Origin: Elusimicrobiota bacterium
Lineage (GTDB): Bacteria > Elusimicrobiota > Elusimicrobia > 2-02-FULL-39-32
DNA length: 7,481 nt
Reading direction: 5' to 3'
NCBI GenBank assembly: GCA_016193115.1
Contig: JACPSV010000260.1
Coordinates: 1 to 7,481, forward strand
Translations under genes and position numbers: made by a program
Notes under the pieces: model-generated
What the model saw: the letters and a program-made list of their open reading frames with translations, nothing else
Databases searched by the model: none
What the model was told of the DNA's origin: nothing
Part shown: piece by piece, positions 5,581-7,481 of the stretch
How the letters are laid out: each line of letters starts with the position of its first letter
How positions within the stretch are numbered: the first letter of the stretch is position 1

Positions 5581-5931
5581 ATGGAAACGACACAGACTCA
5601 AGCGCCCGTTGTCACGCTGACGCCCGCCACGATCGCTAAAGTTAAAGAGTTTCAGTCCAAAGATTCGCAAGCCGCGGGGAAAGCGATGCGCGTCTTTTTA
5701 GAGGCCGGCGGCTGTTCCGGATTTCAGTACGGTTTTACGTTTGACGCCAAGAAGGAGGGCGACCACGAAATGACGGTGGACGGAGTCACCGTTCTGATAG
5801 ACCCTCAAAGCGCCGTCCAACTGAAAGGCAGCGTCATAGACTATAAGGAAGATATTGGCGGGGAAGGATTTTCCATACAAAATCCAAACGTCAAGAAATC
5901 CTGCGGTTGCGGCCATTCCGTAGAAATCTAG
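5581..5931 (+). CDS. erpA: A-type Fe-S carrier protein, ErpA-like (HesB family)
   Basis: A-type proteins receive clusters from a scaffold and insert them into target enzymes. The 116-residue protein has the three conserved cysteines: Cys45 in G-G-C-S-G-F-Q-Y-G-F-T-F-D, and Cys108 and Cys110 in S-C-G-C-G-H-S near the end. The G-F-Q-Y-G-F-T-F-D segment and C-G-C-G ending resemble E. coli ErpA more than IscA or SufA. A ten-residue Thr/Gln/Pro-rich N-terminal tail precedes the core strand V-V-T-L-T. GGGAGGA at 5567-5573, inside the end of iscU, lies seven bases from the ATG, and the gene starts one base after the iscU stop, so the two are co-translated. Confidence 0.92.
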   Translation: METTQTQAPVVTLTPATIAKVKEFQSKDSQAAGKAMRVFLEAGGCSGFQYGFTFDAKKEGDHEMTVDGVTVLIDPQSAVQLKGSVIDYKEDIGGEGFSIQNPNVKKSCGCGHSVEI

Positions 5932-5960
5932 GAAGGAATGACGAAGGTTAAAATCGAAAT

Positions 5961-6287
5961 ATGCTTCTCTCTATTACAGAATCTGCCGCCGGTAAGATCA
6001 AACAGATCACCGCGAAGTCGGGGAAAGAAGGAACCCCTCTCCGAATTCAAGTGGTGGGGGGAGGATGTTCGGGATTGAGTTACCAGTTTGGGTTTGCGGA
6101 GGAAGTCGGTTCTAAAGATAAGTTGATTGAGCAGAACGGCGTGAAAGTGGCTTTAGATCCCAGAACCCTTCTCTATATCGCCGGTTCCGAGCTCGATTAT
6201 GAGCAGAGTTTGATGAAGTCCGGGTTCCGCGTAAAAAATCCCAACGCCACCGTAAGCTGTTCCTGCGGCGAATCCTTTAGTGTGTAG
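5961..6287 (+). CDS. iscA: Second A-type Fe-S carrier protein, IscA-like (HesB family)
   Basis: The 108-residue paralogue of the preceding gene also keeps all three cluster cysteines: Cys36 in V-G-G-G-C-S-G-L-S-Y and Cys100 and Cys102 in V-S-C-S-C-G-E-S-F-S-V. The core starts at once (L-L-S-I-T-E-S-A-A-G-K-I), and the middle has L-D-P-R-T-L-L-Y-I-A-G-S-E-L-D-Y. The G-L-S-Y form of the first motif is closer to IscA/HesB proteins than to ErpA. The two copies differ clearly in sequence, so this is not a recent duplication and their roles probably differ. A weak GAAGG (5943-5947) lies 13 bases before the ATG. Confidence 0.9.
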   Translation: MLLSITESAAGKIKQITAKSGKEGTPLRIQVVGGGCSGLSYQFGFAEEVGSKDKLIEQNGVKVALDPRTLLYIAGSELDYEQSLMKSGFRVKNPNATVSCSCGESFSV

Positions 6288-6302
6288 TTGAGCGTTTGTG
6301 TG

Positions 6303-6551
6303 ATGGATGAAAAAGTCCTGATAGATCTCAACGAAATTTTTCCCGCCAAAACTTCCGTCCAAAACGTCCAGCAGAAATTGTCCCAATGGGACGTCTCCCC
6401 TTACAAAGGCAAAAAAGTCCAACTGAAAGGATGTTCGCCCACCTGGGCGCATCTCATGGTCATGGGCAAACTGGTGGGAACAGCCGAGACGATAGATTTC
6501 CTGATTGACGATTCCAAAAACGGAATCCCTGTCCCCGTTTACCCTGCCTGA
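6303..6551 (+). CDS. Small protein of unknown function, possible Csx3-like core
   Basis: I do not recognise this 82-residue protein with confidence. ATG 6303 is preferred; TTG 6288, directly after the iscA stop, and GTG 6300 are in-frame alternatives, and none has a good ribosome binding site. Predicted elements by eye: strand (V-L-I-D-L), helix (S-V-Q-N-V-Q-Q-K-L), strand (K-K-V-Q-L-K-G), a C-S-P-T-W-A-H turn leading into a helix, strand (T-I-D-F-L-I-D-D) and strand (I-P-V-P-V-Y). The order and the G-x-x-P-x-W-x-H motif resemble Csx3 (Pfam Cas_Csx3), a CRISPR-linked nuclease of RNA tails and cyclic oligoadenylate. The paired histidines after the motif and the D-P-R-x-G sequence of that family are not evident, so activity is doubtful. 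It ends the Fe-S operon, 14 bases from the convergent pabB gene, and has a single Cys. Confidence 0.8.
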   Translation: MDEKVLIDLNEIFPAKTSVQNVQQKLSQWDVSPYKGKKVQLKGCSPTWAHLMVMGKLVGTAETIDFLIDDSKNGIPVPVYPA

Positions 6552-6565
6552 ATTTTAGCGGATCG

Positions 6566-7481
6566 TCAGCGGATTGTTTGTAGGAGCGCCTGCGCTTTGT
6601 GCAAGGATTCCTCGAATTCTTTTGTTGGGACGCTGTCGGCTACGATTCCTGATCCCACTTGCAAGTAAATTTTGTTTTTCCCGCCCTTCTTCTCTTTTTG
6701 GATGAGGGCGCTTCGAATCAGAAGGTTGAAGGTTCCGTCTCCCTGATATCCTATCCAGCCTGCCGAACCAAAGAAAGGTCCTCGCGCCGCAGGTTCCAGC
6801 TCGTCTAAAATTTCCATGCAGCGTATCTTGGGGCATCCCGTGATCGTCCCTCCGGGGAAGAGAGATTCAATCGCAGTGAAAATGGTTGCCGATCTCTTGA
6901 GTTTGCCCTCCACATGGGAAACGATGTGCATGACATGAGAATATTTTTCGATTGCCATGCTTTCGCTCACTTTGACGCTGCCCTCCACGCAAACTTTACC
7001 GAGATCGTTTCTCTCCAGATCCACGAGCATGATGTGTTCTGCCCGCTCCTTTTCGTTCAGAATCAGTTCGCCTTCCAGTTTTCTGTCCTTTTGAGCGGAC
7101 TCTCCGCGTGGACGCGTTCCGGCAATTGGGCGGGTTTCTAGAAGGGCGCCGCGTTTATGTAGGAGAAGTTCGGGGGAGCAGCTCAAGAGATCGTAGGAAG
7201 GGGAACGCAAGTAACACGCGTAAGGAGAAGGGTTTAATTTGCGTAAACGGTCATAGAGTTCCAGAGGCGATTTGGAGGATTCCAGAGCGATTCTTTGTGA
7301 GAGATTGGCTTGATAGATGTCTCCGCGGGCGATATAGTCTTTGATTTTGTGAACGCTGCTTAGAAATAGGTTCTTCTGAAGTTGCGGGAATATGGGTGAA
7401 AACCTTTCTTGCGGGGCCGCTCGCCCCTGCGGGCTCGCTCGACGGAGAGCTCGGCCGTAAGAAAGTGCCGAGATCTCCGAC
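6566..7481 (-). CDS. pabB: Chorismate-binding enzyme, probable aminodeoxychorismate synthase component I (5' end outside window)
   Basis: PabB aminates chorismate for folate synthesis; TrpE is the homologue for tryptophan. The frame is open from the right edge, giving about 304 C-terminal residues; the N-terminal part is missing. Conserved blocks in order: I-K-D-Y-I-A-R-G-D-I-Y-Q-A-N-L-S-Q-R (7351-7295), R-P-I-A-G-T-R-P-R-G, V-D-L-E-R-N-D-L-G, H-V-M-H-I-V-S-H-V-E-G, F-P-G-G-T-I-T-G-C-P-K-I-R-C-M-E, and the final G-S-G-I-V-A-D-S-V-P-x-x-E-x-E-E-S. The G-G-T-I-T-G-C-P-K-x-R-C-M-E form and D-G-T-F-N-L-L-I-R favour PabB over TrpE. The P-I-A-G-T motif, in contrast, lacks the Lys of E. coli PabB (P-I-K-G-T). 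The L-L-E-S feedback site that would help separate TrpE lies outside. An Arg/Ala/Pro-rich stretch near the left domain border coincides with a GC-rich palindrome at 7404-7465. Confidence 0.88.
   Translation of the reverse strand, partial: SEISALSYGRALRRASPQGRAAPQERFSPIFPQLQKNLFLSSVHKIKDYIARGDIYQANLSQRIALESSKSPLELYDRLRKLNPSPYACYLRSPSYDLLSCSPELLLHKRGALLETRPIAGTRPRGESAQKDRKLEGELILNEKERAEHIMLVDLERNDLGKVCVEGSVKVSESMAIEKYSHVMHIVSHVEGKLKRSATIFTAIESLFPGGTITGCPKIRCMEILDELEPAARGPFFGSAGWIGYQGDGTFNLLIRSALIQKEKKGGKNKIYLQVGSGIVADSVPTKEFEESLHKAQALLQTIR
7404..7465. repeat. GC-rich imperfect inverted repeat in the pabB linker
   Basis: Arms CTTTCTTGCGG (7404-7414) and CCGTAAGAAAG (7455-7465) pair at all 11 positions, one of them a G-T pair, around a 40-base centre that is strikingly GC-rich compared with the flanks. 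The centre holds repeated GCTCG and GAGC words and a short GCCC-CTGC-GGGC hairpin. It is translated on the minus strand as an Arg/Ala/Pro/Gln-rich linker before the chorismate-binding domain. The arms are visible; whether it is an inserted repeat element is inference. Confidence 0.45.

Noticed and set aside
5938..6078. Short open frame from ATG 5938 directly after GGAAGGA
   Set aside because: The ribosome-binding sequence is only one base from this ATG, and the frame mostly overlaps iscA out of frame with no recognisable protein character.
6510..6527. GATTCC-AAAAAC-GGAATC hairpin as a terminator between the convergent genes
   Set aside because: It lies inside the last small gene, has only six base pairs and is not followed by a T run. 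No convincing terminator is visible in the 14-base gap.
6303..6551. A CRISPR-Cas locus implied by the Csx3-like protein
   Set aside because: No repeat-spacer array or other cas gene is visible anywhere in the window.
7108..7344. Plus-strand open frame opposite pabB
   Set aside because: The minus strand encodes clear chorismate-enzyme motifs throughout this stretch.

Overview
The window comes from a Gram-negative-type (diderm) bacterium of moderate GC. It carries a complete Tol-Pal envelope machine, two outer-membrane-type lipoproteins and an iron-sulfur cluster assembly module. I cannot name the phylum. The gene order is not the enterobacterial one, and the dispersed palindromic repeat is shared by many unrelated lineages, so an uncultured group is possible but not shown.

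Layout. Positions 1-236 (minus strand) hold a DUF433 antitoxin-like gene followed directly by the first codons of a gene that leaves the window, probably its DUF5615 toxin partner. Positions 237-364 are a divergent promoter region. Positions 365-5047 (plus) are one tightly packed operon: pal, a cpoB/ybgF-like lipoprotein, tolB, tolQ, tolR and a tolA/tonB-type energy transducer. A 55-base gap holds a perfect sigma-70 consensus promoter overlapped by an IscR-like palindrome. Positions 5103-6551 (plus) are an Fe-S module: a NifU/IscU scaffold, two different A-type carriers (ErpA-like, then IscA-like), and a small unrecognised protein with a possible Csx3-like core. Positions 6566-7481 (minus, converging, running off the right edge) are the C-terminal two thirds of a chorismate-utilising enzyme, most likely PabB. 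No stretch over 300 bases lacks a gene.

How the genes work together. TolQ and TolR form the proton-driven inner-membrane motor. The TolA/TonB-like protein carries the force across the periplasm, TolB and Pal connect to the outer membrane and peptidoglycan, and CpoB is a TPR accessory. In the second operon IscU builds clusters and the two A-type proteins deliver them. The cysteine desulfurase they need is not in the window.

Most notable points: (1) a 70-bp perfect inverted repeat of the ATTCCC-N8-GGGAAT class sits inside the translated leader of tolB, ahead of its signal peptide; (2) two strong promoters lie so close to their start codons that the mRNAs should be leaderless or nearly so, one of them with an IscR-like operator at the Fe-S operon; (3) the last gene of the Fe-S operon resembles the CRISPR ring-nuclease family Csx3 although no CRISPR locus is visible; (4) a GC-rich imperfect palindrome may be inserted in frame in the pabB linker.
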